A DNA stretch of 15,146 bases from Candidatus Aquidulcis sp. GTDB lineage: Bacteria; Chloroflexota; Anaerolineae; Anaerolineales; E44-bin32. The notes beneath the pieces are model-generated. The model was not told the DNA's origin, made no database searches, and saw nothing but the letters and a program-made list of their open reading frames with translations. Below are positions 1 through 8,371 of the stretch, piece after piece (within the stretch, counting starts at the first letter, position 1; each line of letters opens with the position of its first letter). Where the stretch lies: the NCBI GenBank assembly GCA_020723365.1, contig DYJB01000015.1:1-15146 (forward strand). Direction: 5' to 3'. The translations under genes were made by a program, and so were the position numbers.

Positions 1-31
1 AAGGTCGTAGGTTCGAGTCCTATACCGCCCA
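1..31 (+). tRNA. tRNA gene, 3' part only (isotype not determinable)
   Basis: The window opens inside a tRNA gene. Bases 7-11 and 19-23 pair as the T stem around the loop TTCGAGT. The preceding AGGTC fits a five-base variable region. Bases 24-30 (ACCGCCC) are the 3' strand of the acceptor stem, so the unseen 5' end should read GGGCGGT. Base 31 (A) is the discriminator, and CCA is not encoded. The anticodon lies outside the window, so the isotype is unknown. It need not be the tRNA-Thr sensed by the T-box that follows. Confidence 0.85.
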
Positions 32-56
32 CACAATCGAGCAGCGACGCGACGAC

Positions 57-296
57 CGGGACGAGTAGGCGGACCGGCGCGCCCCAGGGAGAGAGGGCCC
101 TCGACTGCAAGCCCTCTCGGCGGCGCCCCACCGAAAACCCCCCGTGAGCGAGATCCCGAACGCCCCGCCATGGGCCGGTAGGGGAAACGGTTCAGCCCCG
201 TTAGCGGCTGCAGAGAGGGTCCCCTCGGGGGCCAATCTGGGTGGAACCGCGTGAGCCTGAGCTCCCGCCCCAGTGTGGGCCGGAGCTCGTTTCGTT
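57..296 (+). promoter_or_regulatory. T-box riboswitch leader of thrS, specifier ACC (Thr)
   Basis: The leader senses uncharged tRNA-Thr and sets thrS expression. Stem I: the base is CGGG 57-60 with CCCG 155-158, with a kink-turn-like asymmetric loop at 146-154. The S-turn AGTA is at 64-67 and faces GAA at 133-135. The codon ACC at 137-139 is in the specifier place. The distal part has AGAGAG at 90-95 and a GACTGCAAG stretch. The T-box core TGGGTGGAACCGCG ends at 251. The antiterminator pairs 237-241 with 269-273 and 249-251 with 266-268, leaving TGGAACC (242-248) as the bulge. The exclusive alternative hairpin pairs 259-265 with 282-288 and 267-270 with 277-280. It is followed by GTTTCGTT, a weak U tract. 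The specifier agrees with the downstream gene. Whether control is at termination or translation is less certain. Confidence 0.93.
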
Positions 297-316
297 AACC
301 GGGTGAGGAGGATCGC

Positions 317-2107
<1,791 letters not shown>

Positions 2108-2412
2108 GCGGCATACCCGGATGGCGGTGGACATGTCGTGGGGGCGGCGCATGCGCCGCCCCTGCGGTCTGGAGGAGAACGGGGAGGGGTCCTGGCACGT
2201 CCCTGCACCGCATGCGGCGCAGGCGCTGCCGAAGGAAGATCCACATGCGATGCGGGGGACCGCAGCCGGAGGCCGTGCCGCGAACGATCGGTGCTTAAAA
2301 CGCGATGGGATGTTGTGGGGGGGCTCTCCCGGCGCCGTGGCCGCCCCGTGCCGGACGGCCGGACTGCGCTCCTGGCAGAGGATTGCCGGCAGCGTCGACG
2401 GCCGCCGGGGTC
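2108..2412. other. Intergenic stretch with a perfect palindrome, no gene seen
   Basis: These roughly 305 bases lie between thrS and the L,D-transpeptidase gene. Reading frames here are open, as usual at this G+C, but show no recognisable protein or ribosome site. The only clear structure is the palindrome at 2141-2162. The region ends at an extended -10 promoter. Confidence 0.6.
2141..2162. repeat. Perfect 22-bp palindrome after thrS
   Basis: The arm GGGGCGGCGC at 2141-2150 is exactly complementary to 2153-2162, separated only by AT. As RNA it would make a very stable hairpin 33 bases after the thrS stop. No T run follows on either strand, so a classical intrinsic terminator is doubtful. A transcript-end stabiliser, a protein-binding palindrome or a factor-dependent 3' end are alternatives. 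Confidence 0.6.
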
Positions 2413-2421
2413 TGTTACAAT
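2413..2421 (+). promoter_or_regulatory. Extended -10 promoter for the L,D-transpeptidase gene
   Basis: TGT at 2413-2415 followed by TACAAT at 2416-2421 fits an extended -10 (TGn plus five of six TATAAT bases) in otherwise G+C-rich DNA. No good -35 is visible about 17 bases upstream, which an extended -10 can tolerate. It lies 25 bases before the chosen GTG start, so the leader would be very short. Confidence 0.5.
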
Positions 2422-2446
2422 CCGCTCCTTGAAGGAAGGTGACGTG

Positions 2447-3634
2447 GTGAGAAGTTCGGTTCTTCAAGGCGTTGTTGTGCTGGCAGTGATCGCCGGCGCC
2501 CTGCTTTCGCCCGCGGACAGCGCCAAGGCCGCGGCGCGGCCGGAGAGCGCCCCGCTGATGGACGAGGCCCCGCCTTCTCCCGACGCCTCCTTCCTGTGCT
2601 CGCCGCAGACGCAGCTGCGCTACCCGCGGCAGTGTCCCCCGGCCGGGCCGAGCAGCACGCGCGCCGAGCTGGCCCGCCAGGGGCTCAGCCCCTTGCGGCC
2701 GCTGCCAATCACGACCCTCGACCTCAATCTTGGGTACCTGCCCTACAGCTATCGAAGGCTGGAGGGCGACGGGACGCGGGTGTACTCGAGCGCCGATGAC
2801 GCAGCCTCCGGCTCGGGCGCCGCCGGCGGGATCGAGGCCGGCTTCGTCTACGTCTCATGGAGCGAGTGCCAGGTGATCCGCGATACAGCCGTCTACCTGA
2901 CGGCTGCCGGCTACATCCGCGGCGGATCCGAGTGCAAGCAGATCGCCATGCCCAGCTTCCACGGGCTGACCTTCAGCCGGACTCCCAGCCGCACCTTCGG
3001 CTGGGTGCTGGGGACCACCAGCATCCGCACGGCGCCCGGTACGTCCACCCCGGTCACGGGACAACGCTACCGTTTCGAGATCGTCCAGATCTTCGACCGG
3101 CAGGATGCCGAGGACCTGACGTGGGTGATGATCGGGCCGGAGGCGTGGGTGGCGGCCAAGGACGTCGCCGCCGTGACGCCCGACCCGACTCCCCCGCAGG
3201 GCGTTGAGGACGATCGTTGGATTTCGATCAACCTGTTCGAGCAGACGCTGGCGGTCTACGAGCAGGGCCGGCTGGTCTTCGCCACCATGGTATCGACCGG
3301 GCTGCGCGGCTGGTGGACGCAGCCGGGCACGTTCCAGGTGTACGCCAAGCTCGAGCGCGACGACATGAGCGGAGCGTTCGAGGCCGACCGGTCCGATTAC
3401 TACCTGCTGCACGACGTGCCCTGGGTCCTGTACTACGACAAGGCGCGCGCCATGCACGGGGCCTAGTGGCACAACGGCTACGGCTACGCCCGCTCGCACG
3501 GCTGTGTCAACCTGTCGCCCACCGACGCACACTGGCTGTTCGACTGGGCAGAGGAAGGCACCTACGTGCACGTGTTCGATCCTTCCGGGCAGACGCCTAC
3601 GGATCCACAGACCTACGGCGACGGCGGCGCCTGA
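2447..3634 (+). pseudogene. Secreted L,D-transpeptidase (YkuD) interrupted by an in-frame TAG
   Basis: YkuD-family L,D-transpeptidases make 3-3 cross-links or attach proteins in peptidoglycan outside the membrane. The GTG start at 2447 is preceded by AAGGAAGG at 2432-2439 and opens a signal peptide (VLQGVVVLAVIAGALLSPA). GTG 2444 is an alternative start. Residues about 60-240 look like SH3/GW-type wall-binding modules. YkuD begins near residue 257 (RWISINLFEQTLAVYEQG). HG at residues 337-338 is followed by A and then TAG at 3464-3466. The same frame then continues for 55 codons as WHNGYGYARSHGCVNLSPTD, which holds the catalytic SHGCVN cysteine (codon 353, bases 3503-3505). It stops at TGA 3632-3634. 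The upstream product alone (339 residues) would lack the nucleophile. This is a recent nonsense mutation, a base error (TAC to TAG would restore the motif) or readthrough. Confidence 0.88.
3464..3466 (+). other. In-frame amber codon within the YkuD catalytic motif
   Basis: GCC-TAG-TGG-CAC stands where the family normally has HGxxWH with an aromatic or small residue. A single change from TAC or TAT would make it sense. TAG is the normal terminator of at least five other genes here (the amidohydrolase-SLH gene, the 115-residue gene, the Fe-S oxidoreductase, the PLD gene and E1 beta). Genome-wide reassignment of TAG is therefore unlikely. Confidence 0.9.
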
Positions 3635-3846
3635 CGCCCGCGTCCGTTCGGTCTTCTCATCCTCCTGGTTGAACCACCCTCGCACGTCGTGCCGTGAACG
3701 GATGGGGTGGCGGCCGCACGCGACGGCCGGCTTCGCCCCTACTGCCCGGTCCGGCATGCCTGCTTCCTCCATCGTCGCCCCGCGGCATGGCACATCCCAT
3801 GCAACTGCAGGCAGGCGCGGACCGTCCGCGCGGGGAACTCTACCGT

Positions 3847-5319
3847 ATGAAGGTCCTTGGCCTGCCCGCGCTGCTGCTCGCACTCCTGGCCGCCCTGAGC
3901 GTCATCCCGCTGGATGAGGTTCATGGCGGCGGCTACGCGCCGGGTGAGACCGTCCTGGGCCACGGCGGTTTTGCCGAGTACCAGGTTGGTGATCTGCCCA
4001 TCATTCTGTCGGTCCCCCATGGCGGCCCCCTGCGTCCGGCGGAGATCCCCGATCGCAGCCAGGCGGTCGTGGACAACGATCCCTATGTCGACGAACTGGG
4101 GAAGGAGCTGGCGGCCGAGATCGAACGCCTGACTGGCCGCCCGGTCCATCTGGTAGTCAACCAGCTCCACCGCTCAAAGCTCGATGCCAACCGCACGCGC
4201 CTGGACGGAGCGCGCCGCGATCCGGCGGCCACCCTCGCCTGGGAGGACTACCACGGGTTCCTGCTGGCCGCCGAACAGGCGATCATCGAGGGCTGCGGCC
4301 GCGGTTTGCTCATCGACCTGCACACCAACGGCCGCGAGGGCTACCGGGTTGAGTTCGGCTACGGGCTGACGGCGGCCGACCTCCAGGCGGATGACGAGCA
4401 CCTCAACCGTGAGGCGTACCTCCGCCGCTCGACGCTGCGGGCCCTCGCCTCGCACGGCCCGACGGCGCACGCCGACCTGATCCGCGGCCCGCTCAGCCTG
4501 GGTGGCTTGATGACGAGCATCGGGTACGCGGCCGAGCCATCCCCTCAGCGCCGGGTGCCCGACGGCGATCCGTACTTCAACGGCGGCTACACCGTCTACC
4601 GCCACGGGTCCCTCTACGGTGGGTGGGTCGACGCCGTGCAGGTCGAGGTGTCCTACGACCTGCTGCGTCCGGCGGCCCGCGCCAACCTGATTCGCGGCCT
4701 GGCCGCCGCCACGCTGACCTTCGTCGATGCCGTCTATGGATTCAAGCTCACCGATCCGGCCGCCGCCGATTGCCCGGCCTTCGTCGATGTGCCCTTCACC
4801 CATCCGGCCTCCGCCGCCATCCAGAGGCTCAACGGCGAGGGAGTGTTGACCGCCTGCGGATCCAGCCCGCGCCGCTACTGCCCCTGGGATCCCGTCACGC
4901 GGGCCGATGCCGCCGTGATGTCCGTCCGCCAGGCGGAGGGAAGCGGAATTCCCTCCAGCCGGGTGTTGTTCACCGACCTGCCCCTCGGTCGCTGGGACGC
5001 GGGCTATGCCGGCCGGGCGTGGAGCCAGGGCTGGATCGGCGCCTGCGCCGAGGACCCGCTGCGATTCTGCCCGGAGGCACCGCTGACCAGGCAGCAGGCC
5101 GCACATCTGGCCGTATCCAGGAAGCCGTCGCTGCTCGGCGCCGCCGGGATGGGGATCGTCGCAGACGTTTCTCCGGGCGCGGCGGCGCACGAGGCCTTCG
5201 CTGCACTGCACGCCGGCCTGCTGCTGCCTTGCCGCGTGGCGCCCGAGGTTCACCTCTGTCCGCAACAGCCGGTCACACGCGCGGAGCTGGCTCAGCTGCT
5301 GGCGGCAATCGACAACTAG
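3847..5319 (+). CDS. Secreted N-formylglutamate amidohydrolase-family protein with three SLH-like repeats
   Basis: The 490-residue protein probably acts at the cell surface. The start at 3847 gives a clean signal peptide (MKVLGLPALLLALLAALS), with a modest GGGGAA about ten bases upstream. Earlier in-frame ATGs would bury it. Residues about 35-300 resemble the N-formylglutamate amidohydrolase fold, a zinc-dependent amidase family: SVPHGG with H58, VVNQLHRSKLDANR, LLIDLHTNG with H159, then YFNGGYTVYRHGS and a VQVEVSYDLLR segment. From C309 come three S-layer-homology-like units of about 55 residues. They show FVDVPF, FTDLPL and IVADVS openings, internal C...RYCP, C...RFCP and C...HLCP pairs, and VTRA or LTRQ endings. 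SLH units usually bind wall polymers. The substrate is unknown; a cell-wall or secreted-peptide amidase role is only inference. It lies about 210 bases after the transpeptidase gene. Confidence 0.82.
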   Translation: MKVLGLPALLLALLAALSVIPLDEVHGGGYAPGETVLGHGGFAEYQVGDLPIILSVPHGGPLRPAEIPDRSQAVVDNDPYVDELGKELAAEIERLTGRPVHLVVNQLHRSKLDANRTRLDGARRDPAATLAWEDYHGFLLAAEQAIIEGCGRGLLIDLHTNGREGYRVEFGYGLTAADLQADDEHLNREAYLRRSTLRALASHGPTAHADLIRGPLSLGGLMTSIGYAAEPSPQRRVPDGDPYFNGGYTVYRHGSLYGGWVDAVQVEVSYDLLRPAARANLIRGLAAATLTFVDAVYGFKLTDPAAADCPAFVDVPFTHPASAAIQRLNGEGVLTACGSSPRRYCPWDPVTRADAAVMSVRQAEGSGIPSSRVLFTDLPLGRWDAGYAGRAWSQGWIGACAEDPLRFCPEAPLTRQQAAHLAVSRKPSLLGAAGMGIVADVSPGAAAHEAFAALHAGLLLPCRVAPEVHLCPQQPVTRAELAQLLAAIDN

Positions 5320-5690
5320 CCCCCGGCGACCCCCCGCGGGAGCCATCCACCAGGGACAAGCGATGAGCAGCGGGCCAGGGGCGAGTGGCACGGGGCCCTG
5401 TGCAGGTGGCGGGCAACTCGCTTCGAGTGGGGTACGTCCCGCCGGTCGCGCCGCCGGCAGCCCAGCGCCGGGCGAAGGCAACTCGCTGTACGCCGCCTCC
5501 CGCCAGCTACCGCCGACTCCCCACCGCACGTCCATCGCTGATGGGGTTGCACGTCCTGCGCGCCCCCGCCATCGCTGGCCATCCCCGCGCGTTCCACGCG
5601 CCCACGCCATAGATGTAGGGACGCGGGGATGGCCTGGCGCGCATCGGGCGGGCCCGTGGTACCAAAGTACCGTCTCGCCCCGGCGCGTCC
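5320..5690. other. Intergenic stretch with inverted and short direct repeats, no gene seen
   Basis: No reading frame here has both a ribosome site and a protein-like sequence. The 11-mer GGCAACTCGCT occurs twice, at 5412-5422 and 5478-5488. A 13-bp perfect inverted repeat spans 5577-5634. The right end holds a possible operator and promoter for the downstream 115-residue gene. Confidence 0.55.
5577..5634. repeat. 13-bp perfect inverted repeat with 32-base spacer
   Basis: GGCCATCCCCGCG at 5577-5589 is the exact reverse complement of 5622-5634. The arms could form a hairpin with a 32-base loop in RNA. The role is unknown. It lies about 120 bases before the start of the 115-residue gene, so it could be part of a leader only if transcription starts upstream of it. 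Confidence 0.55.
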
Positions 5691-5702
5691 GACTCCTAGA
5701 AT
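5658..5702 (+). promoter_or_regulatory. Possible operator and -10 box upstream of the small Cys-rich gene
   Basis: GGTAC (5658-5662), CAAA, then GTACC (5667-5671) forms a short inverted repeat. TAGAAT at 5697-5702 is a good -10 hexamer 26 bases further on. No normal -35 is seen at about 5674-5679, so the inverted repeat may bind an activator just above the -35 position. This is inference from spacing only. Confidence 0.4.
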
Positions 5703-5750
5703 GAGGCCAGACCTCCCCGGCGAACGCCCTCGTTTCAGGAGTCCACGCGC

Positions 5751-6098
5751 ATGTACGCCGACAACGAACTGCTCTTTCCGCCACACGTCATCCCGAACCT
5801 GACCCGCGTGCGCGGGCCGGTGTGGCGCGACCTGGTCGAGCGCGTGGCGCTGCTGCCGGACGATGATCCCGAGAGCCTGGCCTTCTCGCTGATGATGATT
5901 CGCCTGGATGGCTGCCTGAGCTGCGAGACGGATTCGTTTCGCGCCATGCGCGGCTGCCTTGCCTGCACGCACCAGGTCCTCCATCGCTACAAGGGCCCGG
6001 ACACCGACCTGGTCAAACGCTACCAGCGCTGCCACGACGAGGTGCGCACCCATCTCGGACTGCCTTTGGAGACCGCCCTTCCCGCTCGCGCCGCGTAG
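5751..6098 (+). CDS. Small conserved-looking Cys-rich protein of unknown function
   Basis: The 115-residue soluble protein has a clear start: CAGGAG lies about ten bases before ATG 5751. There is no signal peptide or membrane segment. The middle holds two CxxC pairs in a mostly helical context: C55/C58 in DGCLSCETD and C69/C72 in RGCLACTHQ. C94-H95 follows (YQRCHDEV). This spacing could bind zinc or an Fe-S cluster or form a redox disulfide, but no named domain was recognised. The N-terminus (MYADNELLFPPHVIP) looks conserved-protein-like. Codon use matches the neighbours, which supports a real gene. A terminator separates it from the Fe-S oxidoreductase downstream, so a functional link rests on proximity only. 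Confidence 0.82.
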   Translation: MYADNELLFPPHVIPNLTRVRGPVWRDLVERVALLPDDDPESLAFSLMMIRLDGCLSCETDSFRAMRGCLACTHQVLHRYKGPDTDLVKRYQRCHDEVRTHLGLPLETALPARAA

Positions 6099-6121
6099 CT
6101 CCTGGCGGCCCCGCTGTGCCC

Positions 6122-6150
6122 GGGAGGCGCCTTCGGCGCCTCCTGTTCGT
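6122..6150 (+). terminator. Intrinsic terminator after the small Cys-rich gene
   Basis: GGAGGCGCC (6123-6131), loop TTC, then GGCGCCTCC (6135-6143) is a perfect 9-bp stem. It is followed by TGTTCGTT, a moderate U tract. It lies 24 bases after the stop at 6098 and should end that transcript before the oxidoreductase gene. Confidence 0.68.
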
Positions 6151-6175
6151 TGCGGCACAACGCGTGTGGTAGACT
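6146..6175 (+). promoter_or_regulatory. Possible promoter of the Fe-S oxidoreductase gene
   Basis: TAGACT at 6170-6175 preceded by TGG fits an extended -10. TTCGTT at 6146-6151, 18 bases upstream, is a weak -35; TTGCGG at 6150-6155 is closer in sequence but only 14 bases away. The placement between a terminator and a gene supports it. Confidence 0.4.
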
Positions 6176-6252
6176 CGACCTGCGCTCGGGCATGGGGGAT
6201 AGCCCGGGCGCCGATGTCGCTGCGGGGGAGAACACGCCGTCAGGGTCGCCGC

Positions 6253-8277
6253 ATGCTCTCCGTACCCGAGAAGATCCTCTTTCTCGCCGCCCTCCTTCTC
6301 TCAACCTATCTCGGCTACCGCGGCGCCCGGCGGCTGGTCGCCATCCTGAGCCGCGGCCACGGCCGGCCCGACTGGCGCGCCCTGCCGCGCCGCCTGCCGT
6401 CCGTCCTGGCCAAGAGCGTCTCCCTCTCGCCCGTCTTTCGCACCCGCTGGATGACCAGCCTGTTCCACGCGTTCGTCGCCTGGGGCTTCATCTACTACCT
6501 GCTGGTCAACGTGGGAGATGTGCTCGAGGGCTACCTGCCCGGATTCTCGTTCCTGGGATCCGGACCGCTCGGGGACGTGTACCGGCTGGGCGGCGACCTG
6601 CTCAGCGCGGCCGTCCTGGTGGGCATGCTGGCGCTGATTGTGCGGCGCTTCGTGCTGCGCGCCCCGGAACTGAAGACACGCCAGGCGACGCTGCTCCAGC
6701 CCGAGGCGCGCGCCGGGATCCAGCGCGATTCGGCCATCGTCTCCGTCTTCATCCTGCTGCACGTCGGCTCGCGGTTCGTCGGTGAGTCCTTCGCCCTGGC
6801 GCATGCAGGTCCCGACAGCTGGCAGCCGCTGGCCTCATTGCTGGCAGGGGTGTGGTCCGGCTGGTCGCCCGCGGCGCTGACGACCGCCGAGCACGTCGCC
6901 TGGTGGCTGGCGCTGGGTCTGATCCTGGCCTTCGTGCCCTACTTCCCGTACTCCAAGCACCTGCACCTGTTCTTCGCCCCGCTCAACTTCCTGCTCAAGC
7001 CCGAGCGGCCGTCGATCGGCCAGCTCGACAAGCTGGACTTCGATGACCAGTCCATCGAGCAGTTCGGCGCAGCGCGGCTGGAGGACCTGGCCTGGACCGG
7101 CCTGATGGACGCCTATGCGTGCATCATGTGCAACCGCTGCCAGGATGCCTGCCCGGCCTACCAAACCGGCAAGGTGCTTTCGCCGGCGGCGCTCGAGATC
7201 AACAAACGGTACGCCCTCAACCGCGAGGGCACGCGCCTGGCAGGCGGGGAGGCCTCCAGCCAGACGCTGCTTGAGTTCGCCATCTCGGCCGAGGCCGTCT
7301 GGGCCTGTACGGCCTGCGGCGCCTGCGTCGACATCTGCCCGGTGGGCAACGAGCCGATGCGCGACATCCTCGAGATCCGGCGCCACCTGGTGCTGATGGC
7401 GAATGCCTTCCCCGAGCAGCTGCAGACCGCCTACCGCGGCATGGAGCGCACGGCCAATCCGTGGTCGATCGCCTCCGAGAAGCGCCTGGAGTGGGCGGAG
7501 GGGCTGCACGTCCCCACGATAGACGACCGGCCGCACCCCGAGTTGCTGTGGTGGGTCGGGTGCGCGCCGGCGACCGACCCGCGGGCGCAGAAGACGGCCC
7601 AGGCCTTCGCCCGGGTGCTCGCCGCCGCGGGCGTTGAGTACGCCGTCCTGGGCGCCCAGGAAAGGTGCACCGGCGACTCGGCCCGCCGCTCGGGGAACGA
7701 GTACCTGTTCGCCGAACTGGCGGCCGCCAACGTCGAGACGCTCAACCGCGTGGCGCCCCGCCGGATCGTCACCACCTGCCCCCACTGCCTGCACACGTTG
7801 AAGAACGAGTACCCGGCCTTCGGCGGAACGTACGAGGTTGTGCACCACACGCAGCTGATCCAGGAGCTGTACGCCACAGGCCGCCTGCAGGCAGCGCCGA
7901 TGGAGCCGCTGAGCGGCGTCGCCTTCCACGATCCGTGCTACCTGGGCCGACAAAACGGCGTCTTCGAGGCGCCGCGTCAGGCGCTGAGGCAGGCCGGCGC
8001 CTCGGCGGCCGAGCTGCCACGCCACGGCGCCACGTCGTTCTGCTGCGGGGCGGGCGGGGCGCAGATGTGGAAGGAAGAGGAGCAGGGCGACGGGCGGGTG
8101 AGCGACGAGCGGCTGCGAGAGGCGGCCTCGGCCAGGGCCTCGACGCTGGCCACCGGCTGCCCCTTCTGCATGATCATGCTGACCGACGCTGCTGCATCCG
8201 CCGGCGGCACGATCGCCGTCCGCGATGTGGCGGAGATCGTGGCGGATCGGCTGGCGGGAAGCTCGCCCGGGGGATAG
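6253..8277 (+). CDS. Membrane-bound Fe-S oxidoreductase, EtfD/HdrD-like
   Basis: The 674-residue protein probably moves electrons between a soluble carrier and the quinone pool. The start at 6253 has CAGGG seven bases upstream and a first helix (ILFLAALLLSTYLGY). About five membrane segments fill residues 1-235. Their histidines (FHAFVAWGF, ILLHVGSRF, AEHVAWWLALG, SKHLHLFF) could ligate b-type heme, as in NarI-like domains. Two 4Fe-4S motifs follow: C290/293/296/300 (CIMCNRCQDACP) and C352/355/358/362 (CTACGACVDICP). Two cysteine-rich (CCG) domains come next: C437, C472, C509/C512, and C562, C597-C598, C636/C639. This order matches the ETF:menaquinone oxidoreductase group (mycobacterial EtfD, Geobacter EMO) and HdrD relatives. 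The first CCG domain shows a single C472 (ERCTGD) rather than CC. No etfAB genes lie nearby, so the partner is unproven. Confidence 0.88.
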   Translation: MLSVPEKILFLAALLLSTYLGYRGARRLVAILSRGHGRPDWRALPRRLPSVLAKSVSLSPVFRTRWMTSLFHAFVAWGFIYYLLVNVGDVLEGYLPGFSFLGSGPLGDVYRLGGDLLSAAVLVGMLALIVRRFVLRAPELKTRQATLLQPEARAGIQRDSAIVSVFILLHVGSRFVGESFALAHAGPDSWQPLASLLAGVWSGWSPAALTTAEHVAWWLALGLILAFVPYFPYSKHLHLFFAPLNFLLKPERPSIGQLDKLDFDDQSIEQFGAARLEDLAWTGLMDAYACIMCNRCQDACPAYQTGKVLSPAALEINKRYALNREGTRLAGGEASSQTLLEFAISAEAVWACTACGACVDICPVGNEPMRDILEIRRHLVLMANAFPEQLQTAYRGMERTANPWSIASEKRLEWAEGLHVPTIDDRPHPELLWWVGCAPATDPRAQKTAQAFARVLAAAGVEYAVLGAQERCTGDSARRSGNEYLFAELAAANVETLNRVAPRRIVTTCPHCLHTLKNEYPAFGGTYEVVHHTQLIQELYATGRLQAAPMEPLSGVAFHDPCYLGRQNGVFEAPRQALRQAGASAAELPRHGATSFCCGAGGAQMWKEEEQGDGRVSDERLREAASARASTLATGCPFCMIMLTDAAASAGGTIAVRDVAEIVADRLAGSSPGG

Positions 8278-8300
8278 TGGCGGGCGACCATCAGGCAGCT

Positions 8301-8354
8301 GGCAGCGACCAGCGGCTAGCGGCTAGTCGCCAGTCGCTGAGAGCTGATCGCTTC
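8301..8354. repeat. GCGGCTA/GCTGATC-type heptamer repeats in a convergent gap
   Basis: The short gap between two convergent genes contains GCGGCTAGCGGCTAG and a GAGAGCTGATCGCT tail. AGCGAC at 8304-8309 is complementary to GTCGCT at 8333-8338. The composition resembles the heptamer repeats at 12524-12686. It might also serve as a two-way transcript end, but no T run is present. Confidence 0.5.
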
Positions 8355-8371
8355 TCCTCACGCCGGGCCGC

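Noticed and set aside
2138..2446. Upstream extension of the transpeptidase frame to ATG 2138
   Set aside because: The added 103 residues are low-complexity, start in the palindrome, and would bury the signal peptide that begins at 2447.
3464..3466. TAG recoded as an amino acid genome-wide
   Set aside because: At least five other genes in the window end in TAG at natural C-termini, so TAG is a normal stop here.
5363..5704. Possible 113-codon gene in the 5320-5750 gap
   Set aside because: It has no ribosome site, a composition like out-of-frame sequence, and overlaps the inverted repeat.
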